A stretch of DNA of 64,000 nucleotides from UBA961 sp049426725. GTDB lineage: Bacteria > Bacteroidota > Ignavibacteria > Kapaibacteriales > UBA961. Made by a program: the position numbers and the translations under genes. This document shows, piece after piece, positions 36,096 to 44,586 of this stretch. The notes under the pieces were generated by a model that had not been told where the DNA came from, did no database searches, and was given only the letters and a program-made list of their open reading frames with translations. The first letter of the stretch is position 1, and the number at the start of each line of letters is the position of its first letter. The stretch covers positions 62,001 to 126,000 of the forward strand of contig JBMSYN010000004.1 in the NCBI GenBank assembly GCA_049426725.1, given 5' to 3'.

Positions 36096-37583
36096 ATGGA
36101 TCAATCTCAATATTTACCCATGCCGGCGGGTGATGACCGCAAGAGGTCAAAACGCTCCGGACAACAATTGCCGATTCCCGCCGAGGGGATGCCCGGGAAA
36201 ATACCCCCGCATTCCATTGAAGCGGAGATGGCAGTTATTGGGGCAATGTTGATTGATCGAGCGGCAATCCCAAAAGTCATTGAAATTTTGAAGCTTGATG
36301 CATTCTACAAAGAAGCGCATCGCATCATGTATAAGGGTATTCTTGGTTTGTTTAATCGTGGTGTGGATGTTGACATCACTACGCTCACTGAAGAACTTCG
36401 AAGAATTGGAGAATTGGATGCGGTTGGTGGATCCTATGCAATCATCGAAGTAACTGCGATGGTACCAACTGCAGCAAATGTTGAACATTATGCGAGAATA
36501 GTGCTCGAGCGTTATATCAAGCGCTCGCTCATTTCTGTTGCAGGCAATATTCTTGTCAGTGCTTATGATGATACGACAGATGCACTTGAAGAAGTGGATG
36601 CAGCTGAGGCAAAAATCTTTGAAATAGCCGAGCAAAGACTTGGAAAGAACTTCGTATCGCTTAAAGAGCTTGCGATTGAAACATTCAATTTCATCACGAG
36701 CATGAGAGAGAAAGAAATGCAATCGGGGATTTCGGGTGTTCCATCGGGATTCACGAAACTTGATGATATTCTTGGTGGATTTCAAACAGGGGATTTGATT
36801 ATCATCGCTGCGAGACCATCGATGGGGAAGACTGCCTTTGCTCTCAGCATTGCCAGGAATGTTGCAGTTGAATATAATTTGCCTGTTGCCTTTTTCTCAA
36901 TTGAAATGGCTGCAAATCAGCTTATGATCCGTTTATTGAGTGCTGAAGCTCGAGTGAATGCTCATGATATTCGGACAAATAGATTGCAAAAAACAGAGAT
37001 GGCGAAGATAACCACTTCGATAGATTCTTTGACGCATTCCCCTTTATTGATTGATGATAGTGCAACTTTGACCGTTATGGAGATTCGTGCAAAATGCCGA
37101 AGACTGAAAGCTGAACATGATGTGCAATTGATCATAGTGGACTATTTGCAATTTGTTTCGCCACCGAAGGCAGAAAGTAGAGAGCGTGAAATTTCGATTA
37201 TATCTCGAACATTAAAGCAGATAGCAAAAGAATTGAAGATTCCTGTGATTGCTTTGTCTCAGCTCAATCGTGGTGTGGAAGCCCGAGCAGACAAAAGACC
37301 AATGCTATCCGATCTTCGTGAATCGGGATCGATTGAACAAGATGCAGATGTGGTGATGTTTGTAAATCGTCCTGAGCAATATGGAATATTGACCTGGGAA
37401 GATGGGTCTCCAACAGAAGGCACAGCAGAGATCATCATTGCAAAACAAAGGAATGGTCCGGTTGGCGATATTCGTTTGGCATATTTGAAAAGTTATGCAA
37501 GATTTGAGAATTTATCCATCCAATTTGACGAGCCCCCTGCATTTATTGGGCCGGCCGGATCATTGGATGATATTGATTTTTAA
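36096..37583 (+). CDS. dnaB: Replicative DNA helicase DnaB
   Basis: Hexameric 5'-3' helicase at the replication fork. ATG 36096 yields 495 residues; the longer frame to 36000 contains the likely promoter. A 40-residue basic lead is followed by the N-terminal primase-interaction domain (HSIEAEMAVIGAMLID to about 190) and the RecA-like core (about 220-470). The core holds Walker A ARPSMGKTAFALS, Walker B IIVDYLQFV, and the H4 segment SRTLKQIAKELKIPVIALSQ followed by SDLRESGSIEQDADVVMFV. No intein is present. A small metal-binding protein gene follows after 12 bases. Confidence 0.95.
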   Translation: MDQSQYLPMPAGDDRKRSKRSGQQLPIPAEGMPGKIPPHSIEAEMAVIGAMLIDRAAIPKVIEILKLDAFYKEAHRIMYKGILGLFNRGVDVDITTLTEELRRIGELDAVGGSYAIIEVTAMVPTAANVEHYARIVLERYIKRSLISVAGNILVSAYDDTTDALEEVDAAEAKIFEIAEQRLGKNFVSLKELAIETFNFITSMREKEMQSGISGVPSGFTKLDDILGGFQTGDLIIIAARPSMGKTAFALSIARNVAVEYNLPVAFFSIEMAANQLMIRLLSAEARVNAHDIRTNRLQKTEMAKITTSIDSLTHSPLLIDDSATLTVMEIRAKCRRLKAEHDVQLIIVDYLQFVSPPKAESREREISIISRTLKQIAKELKIPVIALSQLNRGVEARADKRPMLSDLRESGSIEQDADVVMFVNRPEQYGILTWEDGSPTEGTAEIIIAKQRNGPVGDIRLAYLKSYARFENLSIQFDEPPAFIGPAGSLDDIDF

Positions 37584-37595
37584 TAAGAGGACACA

Positions 37596-37799
37596 ATGAA
37601 ACATCAAGAATTGGCAATAGATGGCATGTCTTGCGGACATTGCGTGAAATCACTCAATAAAGAGTTGTCTGCAATCAAAGGACTGACAGTGCAGGAAGTA
37701 GTCATTGGAAAAGCCGTGATTGAATATGATCCGGAACTGGTGAATGATGAAGACATTCTCCATGCAATAGATGAAGCCGGATTTAGATTGTCGATGTGA
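37596..37799 (+). CDS. Heavy-metal-associated (HMA) domain protein, CopZ-like
   Basis: A 67-residue single-domain ferredoxin-like metal chaperone. The metal loop is GMSCGHC (CxxC) near residue 10, followed by VKSLNKELSAIKGL and the C-terminal ILHAIDEAGF typical of copper chaperones. No copper ATPase is adjacent. It starts 12 bases after dnaB and is followed within 8 bases by another reading frame, so it may be expressed with both. Confidence 0.88.
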   Translation: MKHQELAIDGMSCGHCVKSLNKELSAIKGLTVQEVVIGKAVIEYDPELVNDEDILHAIDEAGFRLSM

Positions 37800-37806
37800 T
37801 TTGCGC

Positions 37807-38271
37807 ATGCATTCCCTCATAGCGATTGCATGTCTTTCATTGGCATGTTTATGTAATGTGAGGGCATCCGAAATCCCCACACATGGTTTGACTTTTGGTG
37901 TTCAAGCCGGTGATGCGGGGAAATCACTCGAGGCGATGTACAGTTATGGGAATTTGATCTATTGGCCTAAAACCAGGATGATCAAGGGCTTGGGGGCAAT
38001 TTCCATAGGTATGGAAACAGGTCCTTTAGATGCGGATAGATTCATCATTGCTCCCAAAATTTCGTATACAATGAATTGGTTTGTTTCCTTTGGAGCATCC
38101 ATGTTGTATTATACGGATTTTCAGGGAGGATCTCTGCGATTCCGACCGGAGATTGGAGTGTCGATGCTGGGTTTGAGGGTATATCACGGGTGGAATTTCA
38201 GTGTTGACAAGTATAATCCTTTGCCAATGAATGCATCATTTGTTGGTTTGACTTATTATGTCAAATTCTGA
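37807..38271 (+). CDS. Small exported protein, probable outer membrane beta-barrel
   Basis: 154 residues with a signal peptide (HSLIAIACLSLACLCNVRA). The mature part alternates polar and hydrophobic residues and ends in VGLTYYVKF, with a C-terminal Phe that fits an outer membrane barrel; this is inference. No homologue recognised. ATG 37807 (or TTG 37801) fits the signal peptide. The 3' end overlaps the convergent BtuF-like gene by 16 bases. Confidence 0.6.
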   Translation: MHSLIAIACLSLACLCNVRASEIPTHGLTFGVQAGDAGKSLEAMYSYGNLIYWPKTRMIKGLGAISIGMETGPLDADRFIIAPKISYTMNWFVSFGASMLYYTDFQGGSLRFRPEIGVSMLGLRVYHGWNFSVDKYNPLPMNASFVGLTYYVKF

Positions 38272-39041
38272 TTCCAAGCAAAGATGATATCGCTGATTTG
38301 ATCGATTCCATCGGTCAATGCCGCAGGACCTGGTTGCAGAATGACGGAAGATTTGATTTCATGAATCTGTCCTTCTTTGATTGCATTAATGCGATCCCAT
38401 CCATCCCTTGATCGTATTTTCTCCGGTTTTACCCCTTTGCCGCACCATGAAGCAATGATGATGTCGGGATTCATGTCGATGATGATATCCGGATTTGCAA
38501 TGATTCTTCTTTTTGCATCATGATAAGCGCGATGTTCAGCAAATACATCAATCCCTCCGCATAATTCAATCAATTCACTTACCCATGCAATTCCTGAAAT
38601 CAATGGGTCAAACCATTCTTCAAAGTAAATGCGAGGTCTCTGTTTAAGAAGAGCTGATCGTTCGGCTATGTGATCTATTTTTCTTTCCAAAAATGCCCTA
38701 TACTCTTCAGCTTCATCTGATTTATCGATCATCCTTCCCAGCATGGAAATCATGTCCAGAATACCTGCAATCGTTCGATGATTGAAGCAATGTACGGCTA
38801 TTCCCGAGGCAATCAATTGTTGACAAATAGTTGCTTGAAGATCGCTCCATGCAAGAACAAGGTCAGGTTTAAGATTGATGATTTCATCAATGTTTGCATC
38901 GAGATAGGTAGAAACTTTGGGCTTCGTTTTGCGTGCAATTGCGGGTCTGACGGTAAATCCTGAAATCCCTACAATCATCTCATCGGCACCGATTGCATAC
39001 AGTGTTTCTGTTGTTTCTTCCGTAAGGCATACAATCCGCAT
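38256..39041 (-). CDS. BtuF-like solute-binding-fold protein without signal peptide
   Basis: 261 residues of the cobalamin/iron-siderophore periplasmic binding fold: RIVCLTEETTETLYAIGADE at the start, VSTYLDANIDEIINLKPDLV, and PDIIIASWCGKGVKPEKI late in the protein. The start (ATG 39041, 4 bases after rlmB) gives no signal peptide or lipobox, so the protein looks cytoplasmic. That is unusual for this fold, although signal-less BtuF-like proteins exist. No btuC or btuD genes are near. A role as an intracellular corrinoid binder is possible, not shown. Confidence 0.72.
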   Translation of the reverse strand: MRIVCLTEETTETLYAIGADEMIVGISGFTVRPAIARKTKPKVSTYLDANIDEIINLKPDLVLAWSDLQATICQQLIASGIAVHCFNHRTIAGILDMISMLGRMIDKSDEAEEYRAFLERKIDHIAERSALLKQRPRIYFEEWFDPLISGIAWVSELIELCGGIDVFAEHRAYHDAKRRIIANPDIIIDMNPDIIIASWCGKGVKPEKIRSRDGWDRINAIKEGQIHEIKSSVILQPGPAALTDGIDQISDIIFAWNQNLT

Positions 39042-39045
39042 GATA

Positions 39046-39807
39046 TCACTCCGATTGTTTTGCCCTTTCGAACATGATGATTGCAGCAGCAGCAGATGCA
39101 TTCAAAGATTCCACATTTCCATGCATCGGAATGCGAATGAGTTTGGTGCATTCTTTTCGAATTGCAGGTCTGATACCTTTGCCTTCACTTCCGATGATCA
39201 ATATGGTTGGACCTTCAAAAAGACCTGGCTCTGTGTATAGCGTATCAGCCATGCCATCGGTTCCCAGCACGGAAAATCCTGCCGCCTTGCTATTTCTTAT
39301 TGCAACGAGTAGTGAATCAACTTTGCAAATCGGAAGAAATTCCATTGCGCCCGCGGCTGATTTGAATGTTGCCGGGGTAATTGGAGAAGTGTGCTCAATT
39401 GTGAGAATCATGCCGGTGGCACCGGCACATTCTGCGGAGCGTGCAATTGCCCCAACATTATGAGGATCCGTGATTTCATCCAATGCAATGATGAGAGGAT
39501 TGGCTGTTTTTGCCATTGATCCATCCAGAAGGTCAAAAAGCTCCACATAGTCAATCATGGCTGTCAGAGCAATAACACCTTGTGCGGAGCCCCTTTCCAA
39601 AGGGATTCTTCGCTCCATATCATTGAATTTCATTTTGTCGGCAATTGCGCAGGCAATGTTCTTTTGCCTGGCTTTCATTCGAATTTCCTCGATTGCATCG
39701 CCGGAAGCGCCATATTGCACGAAAATCTTCTCAATTTCTCTGCCTGCGTTCAGAGCTTCGATGACAGCACGTCTGCCATAGAGATAATGACTGTTTGTAT
39801 TCTTCAT
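39046..39807 (-). CDS. rlmB: 23S rRNA (guanosine-2'-O-)-methyltransferase RlmB / TrmH family
   Basis: A SPOUT-class RNA 2'-O-methyltransferase. ATG 39807 gives 253 residues starting with the substrate-binding domain (HYLYGRRAVIEALNAG). The SPOUT motifs follow: LDEITDPHNVGAIARSAECA (motif 1), ILIIGSEGKGIRP (motif 2) and IPMHGNVESLNASAAAAIIM (motif 3, the knot). The much longer frame to 40014 overlaps queF and is a shadow. A -7 element is at 39875-39882. Confidence 0.88.
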   Translation of the reverse strand: MKNTNSHYLYGRRAVIEALNAGREIEKIFVQYGASGDAIEEIRMKARQKNIACAIADKMKFNDMERRIPLERGSAQGVIALTAMIDYVELFDLLDGSMAKTANPLIIALDEITDPHNVGAIARSAECAGATGMILTIEHTSPITPATFKSAAGAMEFLPICKVDSLLVAIRNSKAAGFSVLGTDGMADTLYTEPGLFEGPTILIIGSEGKGIRPAIRKECTKLIRIPMHGNVESLNASAAAAIIMFERAKQSE

Positions 39808-39874
39808 TAATTCGCGGAAAACCCGTATTTTTACAAGCCTTTGCCATCCTTCTGGATGCTTATGTTTCACCGCA

Positions 39875-39882
39875 CAAAGATA
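39875..39882 (-). promoter_or_regulatory. Probable -7 element of rlmB
   Basis: TATCTTTG on the minus strand, about 68 bases before ATG 39807. It lies 11 bases upstream of the divergent queF start. Confidence 0.45.
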
Positions 39883-39892
39883 CAGTAATTCC

Positions 39893-40234
39893 ATGGATCG
39901 TCTCGAAACATTCCCCAATCCTGCTGTCGGCAGACAGTATCGTATCAAACATGTATTGCATGAATTCACATCGGTATGCCCACTCACTGGTTTACCGGAC
40001 TTTGCTACGGTCACGATAGATTATGTGCCTGATGCCATTTGTTTGGAGTTGAAGGCGCTCAAATATTACTTTTTGGAATTTCGCAATATGGGCATCTTCT
40101 ATGAGGCTGTCACGAATAAGATTCTTGATGATCTTGTAGAGCGTTGTAATCCCATTGAGATGACCATTACAACAGACTGGGGAGTTCGTGGTGGCATGTC
40201 GAGTGTAATCACCGCTCAGTATAAGAAGCCATGA
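39893..40234 (+). CDS. queF: NADPH-dependent 7-cyano-7-deazaguanine reductase
   Basis: Reduces preQ0 to preQ1 in queuosine synthesis. This is the short, unimodular (B. subtilis-like) form of 113 residues. The nucleophilic Cys and the catalytic Asp seven residues later are in TSVCPLTGLPDF. The NADPH/QueF motif is LELKALKYYFLEFRNMG, and the substrate Glu is in IFYEAVTN (Tyr where B. subtilis has His96). Its stop overlaps the queD start by 4 bases. Confidence 0.93.
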   Translation: MDRLETFPNPAVGRQYRIKHVLHEFTSVCPLTGLPDFATVTIDYVPDAICLELKALKYYFLEFRNMGIFYEAVTNKILDDLVERCNPIEMTITTDWGVRGGMSSVITAQYKKP

Positions 40235-40665
40235 TATCCCGCATTGCAAAAGAATTTCATTGGGAGATGGGTCATCGTTTGCCATTCCATGATGGTGGAT
40301 GTCAGAATATCCATGGTCATTCCTATACGATGCGCGTTGAAGTCATTGGTGAAATTGATCCCGCAACGGGAATGGTGATTGATTATTTCGATATGAAATC
40401 GCTGGTTCAGCCATTGATTGACACATTGGATCATTCCTTTTTGCTGGATTCTTCAGATCAGATACTCGTTGAATTCTTTAAAGAACATCCGATGAAAGTG
40501 AATATTGTCGATTTCTATTCAACTGCGGAGAATATCGCTCACTATATTTTGGCTGAATTGATTCCCGGTTTTTCTGCTTTTCCTTCGGTTCAAAGCATCA
40601 CCATTCGTCTCAGAGAAACGGAAAACACATTTGCTGAAGCCGAGCACACATTTCATCGTTCATAA
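40231..40665 (+). CDS. queD: 6-carboxytetrahydropterin synthase (QueD / PTPS family)
   Basis: Converts dihydroneopterin triphosphate to 6-carboxytetrahydropterin in deazapurine synthesis. 144 residues. The zinc ligands and catalytic Cys are in FHWEMGHRLPF and GGCQNIHGHSY. The later LDHSFLL and TAENIAHYI and the C-terminal Glu (RETENTFAEAE) are also in place. It follows queF with a 4-base overlap; queC and queE are not in the window. A eukaryote-like PTPS role is less likely given the queF partner. Confidence 0.88.
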   Translation: MISRIAKEFHWEMGHRLPFHDGGCQNIHGHSYTMRVEVIGEIDPATGMVIDYFDMKSLVQPLIDTLDHSFLLDSSDQILVEFFKEHPMKVNIVDFYSTAENIAHYILAELIPGFSAFPSVQSITIRLRETENTFAEAEHTFHRS

Positions 40666-40682
40666 TCATTCAAGAATACACT

Positions 40683-42140
40683 ATGTCAGTACGCGTTCGA
40701 TTTGCACCATCCCCCACAGGCTTTCTCCATATCGGAGGATTGAGAACTGCTTTGTATAATTATCTTTTTGCAAAGCATCATGGTGGCTCTTGCATTCTGC
40801 GTATTGAGGATACCGATCAAACTCGTTTTGTGGAGGGAGCTGAAGATAATATCGTAGAGATTTGTAGATGGGCGGGAATGGAATTTGATGAAAGTCCCGA
40901 AAATGGTGGTCCATACGGACCCTATCGTCAATCAGATCGCACAGAAATCTATCGAACATATGCCAATGAGTTATTGCAAAAGGGGAAAGCTTATCGCGCA
41001 TTTGACACTTCCGAAGAATTGGATGCCATGCGTGAAAGACAAAAGAATGCCGGAATTGCCGCAAAGTATGATAGAACAGTCATGCGAAGTGAATATACTC
41101 TCGGCCCAGAGGAGACACAAAGACTTCTCGATGCAGGTGCTGATTTTTGCATTCGATTAAAGGTTCCAGCTTCCGGAGATATTCGATTCAATGATATCGT
41201 GAGAGGTGAGGTCATTGTCAATGCAAAAGATGTCGATGATCAAATCCTTTTGAAATCAGATGGATTTCCAACATATCACCTGGCAAATGTCGTTGACGAT
41301 CATTTGATGCATATCACTCATGTCATTCGTGGTGAAGAATGGCTTCCCTCAACACCAAAGCATGTTCTGCTGTATCAGGCATTCGAATGGGATATGCCAC
41401 TCTTTGCACATTTACCACTCTTGCTCAATCCCGATAAATCGAAAATGAGCAAGCGTTTTGGTGATGTATTCGCAAAGAGTTTCCGTGAAAAAGGATTTTT
41501 TCCGGATGCGCTCATCAATTTTGTTGCATTGCTTGGTTGGAATCCAACATCAGACAGAGAAATCTTTTCAATGCAAGAATTGATAGATGCATTCACTCTT
41601 GAAAAAGTGAATAAAGCAGGTGCTGTCTTTGACACAAAAAAATTAGAATGGATGAATGCTCAATATCTCAGATTGACAGATCCACAATTACTTATTCCCT
41701 CATTGCAGCAAATCTTGCATGAACACTCCATTGAAATTTCTGATGACAGAGCGAAGAGCATTTTCACATTGCTCCGTGAGCGTATTACTTTTTTGAATGA
41801 AGTTCCCACATTTGGTGCTTATATGTTTTCGGATTCTTATGAGATTGATGAAGAGTATAAAGCAAAACATTGGGATGCCGAAGCTGCTCAAGTTATCAAT
41901 GCAGTATTGCCATTGATCAAAGAGATGAATGTATTTGATCATACTGCTTTGAATGAAAACATTGGGTCTTATGCAAAAGAACATGGCATAGCTTCAAAGC
42001 TTATCATTCATCCATTACGCATGATGCTTACAGGAAAGCAAGTTGGTGCCGGATTATATGAAACCATGGAAGTGCTTGGAAAAGAAACATGCATCAATAG
42101 AATAGAGCGATTTTTACATGCTCAGGGCAATCAATCATGA
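40683..42140 (+). CDS. gltX: Glutamyl-tRNA synthetase
   Basis: Class I aminoacyl-tRNA synthetase, full length at 485 residues. The HIGH motif is in FAPSPTGFLHIGGLRTALYN and the KMSKS loop is SKMSKRFGD. The C-terminal helical anticodon-binding part (about 330-485) is present, so this is GltX and not the truncated GluQ-RS. It starts 17 bases after queD. Its stop overlaps the next gene (ATGA). Confidence 0.95.
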   Translation: MSVRVRFAPSPTGFLHIGGLRTALYNYLFAKHHGGSCILRIEDTDQTRFVEGAEDNIVEICRWAGMEFDESPENGGPYGPYRQSDRTEIYRTYANELLQKGKAYRAFDTSEELDAMRERQKNAGIAAKYDRTVMRSEYTLGPEETQRLLDAGADFCIRLKVPASGDIRFNDIVRGEVIVNAKDVDDQILLKSDGFPTYHLANVVDDHLMHITHVIRGEEWLPSTPKHVLLYQAFEWDMPLFAHLPLLLNPDKSKMSKRFGDVFAKSFREKGFFPDALINFVALLGWNPTSDREIFSMQELIDAFTLEKVNKAGAVFDTKKLEWMNAQYLRLTDPQLLIPSLQQILHEHSIEISDDRAKSIFTLLRERITFLNEVPTFGAYMFSDSYEIDEEYKAKHWDAEAAQVINAVLPLIKEMNVFDHTALNENIGSYAKEHGIASKLIIHPLRMMLTGKQVGAGLYETMEVLGKETCINRIERFLHAQGNQS

Positions 42141-42610
42141 GAATAATTCTCCTATTGATAGCTTGCATTGCCAGTGGGTGCATGAGTGCTCCAAAAACAT
42201 GCATCAGTGAAAGAACAATTGGGACCATCATTCGCTGGGGAAATGGCGATATGCAGAATGGATCCTATAAAGGATATGAAATGCATGCAAAAGAATTGGC
42301 AATTTTTGCGATTGAAAGGGATAATCTGCAGTCGGGGATGAACCCCAAAAGACTTGACTCCATTGATGTACCACTCTTTTGTGGGAGATTGCAGGAGATT
42401 GTCGGGACATTTACTGCCATACAATCCTTATATTCGCCGGGTAAGACATATCGTTCGGTTGAGTATATCAACACAAAAACGAATGTTCACATGAAAGCCA
42501 TCTGGAACCCGGAATTTGCAACATTTGGCAGCAAAGAGTTTCGAGCGATTTATGATTCTTTGATGTTGGCGGTACCTTTGATGAATTCTTCGGTACATGA
42601 AAAAAACTAA
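42137..42610 (+). CDS. Predicted lipoprotein of unknown function
   Basis: 157 residues with a lipoprotein signal peptide: RIILLLIACIASGC places the lipidated Cys in the lipobox ASGC at residue 15. The mature part has no domain I recognise. Its start overlaps gltX by 4 bases. A frame starting at ATG 42597 overlaps its last 14 bases and matters for the start of the next gene. Confidence 0.65.
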   Translation: MRIILLLIACIASGCMSAPKTCISERTIGTIIRWGNGDMQNGSYKGYEMHAKELAIFAIERDNLQSGMNPKRLDSIDVPLFCGRLQEIVGTFTAIQSLYSPGKTYRSVEYINTKTNVHMKAIWNPEFATFGSKEFRAIYDSLMLAVPLMNSSVHEKN

Positions 42611-42653
42611 TATACATATTGGGTTGATTGTTTCATTATTACCTCGCTTGTGC

Positions 42654-42661
42654 GGGGGGGG
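42654..42661 (+). repeat. Run of eight G at the start of the response regulator gene
   Basis: Eight consecutive G lie 8 bases before TTG 42670. With eight G, the ATG at 42597 opens a 27-residue frame that stops at TGA. With seven, that ATG would read straight into the receiver domain. The tract could also pair with the anti-Shine-Dalgarno sequence. Confidence 0.7.
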
Positions 42662-42669
42662 ATTATATT

Positions 42670-44085
42670 TTGGCGTCTGAAATCACAATTTTATTGGTGG
42701 ATGATAATCCGGAGTTCTCCGATACTCTTGCAGATATTATCGGGGGTTTTGGTTGGAAAACACATGCATGCAATTCGCCTGAAGATGCGCTTGCATTCAT
42801 TGAAAATAATCATCGTTCTTTGTCATTGATGTTGCTGGATATAGAATTTATCAATTCACAGATGAATGGACTTGATGTTCTTGGGCAAAGCGTCAAGAAG
42901 TATCCGTCTTTGCCTGTCATCATGATATCAGGCAAAGGAACTATTCAAAATGCAGTGCATGCCACAAAGCTTGGTGCGGTGAATTTCATCGAAAAAAGTT
43001 CAATTTCAACAGATCGTTTGCGCGATGTTTTGACGAGTACTCTCGAAAAATTACAAGTACAAAGTGAACAACATGAACTTCTGAAGATCATCCAAAAACA
43101 AGGTATCATTGGCAAAAGCGATGCTTTGCTGAAAGTAGCCGATAAAATTATTCGATTCGGCAAAACGGATTTGAATGTTCTTGTTACAGGTGAAACCGGT
43201 ACCGGAAAAAAACTGGTTGCAGAAGCCATTCATGCCGTAAGTCGAAGGGCGCATCATCCCGTAGTCACGGTTGATATTCCGAATATTCCGAGAGAATTGT
43301 TCCAAAGCGAATTGTTTGGACATTTGCGTGGATCCTTTTCGGGTGCGCATGACAATAAAAAAGGATTATTTCATCAAGCCAATAAAGGATCTCTTTTTCT
43401 TGATGAAATCGGTGATTTGCCACTTGAGTTGCAAGCAAATCTCCTGCTTCCAATCGAAACAAAAATCATTCGGAGAGTGGGTTCGGTTGAAGCAGAAGAA
43501 GTTGATGTGCGTTTTATTTCTGCAACAGACAGAGATTTGCTCGGAGCAATGCGCGATGGAAAATTCAGAGAGCAATTATATCACCGTTTGAGAGAGTGTG
43601 AAATTACTATTCCTCCTTTGAGCGAGAGAAAAGAAGACATTCCTCTCATTGTGGATCATTATCTCAAGAAGCACAATGAAAAAATGGTTGACAATAAATC
43701 ATTTTCTCCGGCTGCAATAGAATATTTGCAGGATCACACCTGGAAAGGAAATGTGCGAGAATTGCAAAGCACGCTACGCGTGGTATTGCAAACAGTTTCA
43801 TCAGATACCATTGAGATTCGTGATATACATGCTGTTGCGAGTCCGAATGAGCGCATCTATTCAGAGCCGAAGTCTGCTTCAAGTGATCAGTTTTCCATAA
43901 CTAGCGATGGTTCATTGAAAGATGACATAGCCAGAGCTGATAAAATGAAGATCATTTCCACATTGCAAAAATGTAATGGAAATGTGAGCAAAGCTGCAGC
44001 ATTGCTTGCAATCAGCAGAGAGACTCTTCACAATAAAATTCGACGCTATGAAATCGATGTCAATAAATTCAGATCCGGCAAATAA
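42670..44085 (+). CDS. NtrC-type response regulator with altered sigma-54 contact loop
   Basis: A 471-residue three-domain regulator. The receiver (about 3-118) has the acidic pair LVDDNPEF, the phospho-Asp in LMLLDIEF and the Lys in NFIEKS. The AAA+ domain (about 150-375) has Walker A GETGTGKK (174-181) and Walker B SLFLDEIGDLP. A Fis-type HTH closes it (NGNVSKAAALLAISRETLHNKI). The sigma-54 contact motif GAFTGA reads GSFSGA (221-226). No ATG lies before the receiver in this frame, so the start is TTG (42670 or 42628), or an indel is present in the G8 tract. No histidine kinase is adjacent. Confidence 0.82.
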   Translation: MASEITILLVDDNPEFSDTLADIIGGFGWKTHACNSPEDALAFIENNHRSLSLMLLDIEFINSQMNGLDVLGQSVKKYPSLPVIMISGKGTIQNAVHATKLGAVNFIEKSSISTDRLRDVLTSTLEKLQVQSEQHELLKIIQKQGIIGKSDALLKVADKIIRFGKTDLNVLVTGETGTGKKLVAEAIHAVSRRAHHPVVTVDIPNIPRELFQSELFGHLRGSFSGAHDNKKGLFHQANKGSLFLDEIGDLPLELQANLLLPIETKIIRRVGSVEAEEVDVRFISATDRDLLGAMRDGKFREQLYHRLRECEITIPPLSERKEDIPLIVDHYLKKHNEKMVDNKSFSPAAIEYLQDHTWKGNVRELQSTLRVVLQTVSSDTIEIRDIHAVASPNERIYSEPKSASSDQFSITSDGSLKDDIARADKMKIISTLQKCNGNVSKAAALLAISRETLHNKIRRYEIDVNKFRSGK

Positions 44086-44086
44086 G

Positions 44087-44563
44087 ATGAAAGTTATTGC
44101 TCTGTTCTGCTTTGTTCTTTTTCAACTGCTCATGAGTTGCTCCACTGTCTCCATTCCAATGCGTGACAGTGTTGAATCGTATACAGTGACATTGGAAAGA
44201 ACGGCATGCAGAGGAAATTGTCCCGTTTATGGATTCACTGTGAATGGAGATGGTACGGTTGAATATGAAGGATATCTGAATACTCCTTTTCAAGGAAAAA
44301 AGATTGGAGTGATACCCAAAGATTCTGTATCTGCATTGATCCGTGCAATTGAATCCGTCAACATTGATGATCTTCAACCAATGTATGTACAGCAATCAAC
44401 AACTGATATGCCTTCTGTGATATTCACGGTTCAACATATGAGAAATGGAATCATACGAGGCAAAAAAATCCTTGATTATCAAGGTGATGCCACTGCACCC
44501 AAATCCTTGCGATTATTGTATGATCGTATTGATGCATGGTATTCAATCATTCAATGGCAATAA
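44087..44563 (+). CDS. Lipoprotein with DUF6438-like domain
   Basis: 158 residues. ATG 44087, one base after the regulator's stop, gives a lipoprotein signal (KVIALFCFVLFQLLMSC). The mature protein opens with TLERTACRGNCPVYGFTVNG, the CxGxCPxY signature I associate with DUF6438, whose function is unknown. The close spacing suggests co-expression with the response regulator. Confidence 0.7.
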   Translation: MKVIALFCFVLFQLLMSCSTVSIPMRDSVESYTVTLERTACRGNCPVYGFTVNGDGTVEYEGYLNTPFQGKKIGVIPKDSVSALIRAIESVNIDDLQPMYVQQSTTDMPSVIFTVQHMRNGIIRGKKILDYQGDATAPKSLRLLYDRIDAWYSIIQWQ

Positions 44564-44586
44564 TTGTTTTATAACTGAGCAGAAAC

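Noticed and set aside
36147..36785. 212-codon frame on the minus strand
   Set aside because: Antisense to dnaB; no signal peptide, motif or plausible start context.
39808..40014. N-terminal extension of rlmB
   Set aside because: It overlaps queF on the other strand and contains the likely rlmB promoter; the SPOUT protein starts normally at ATG 39807.
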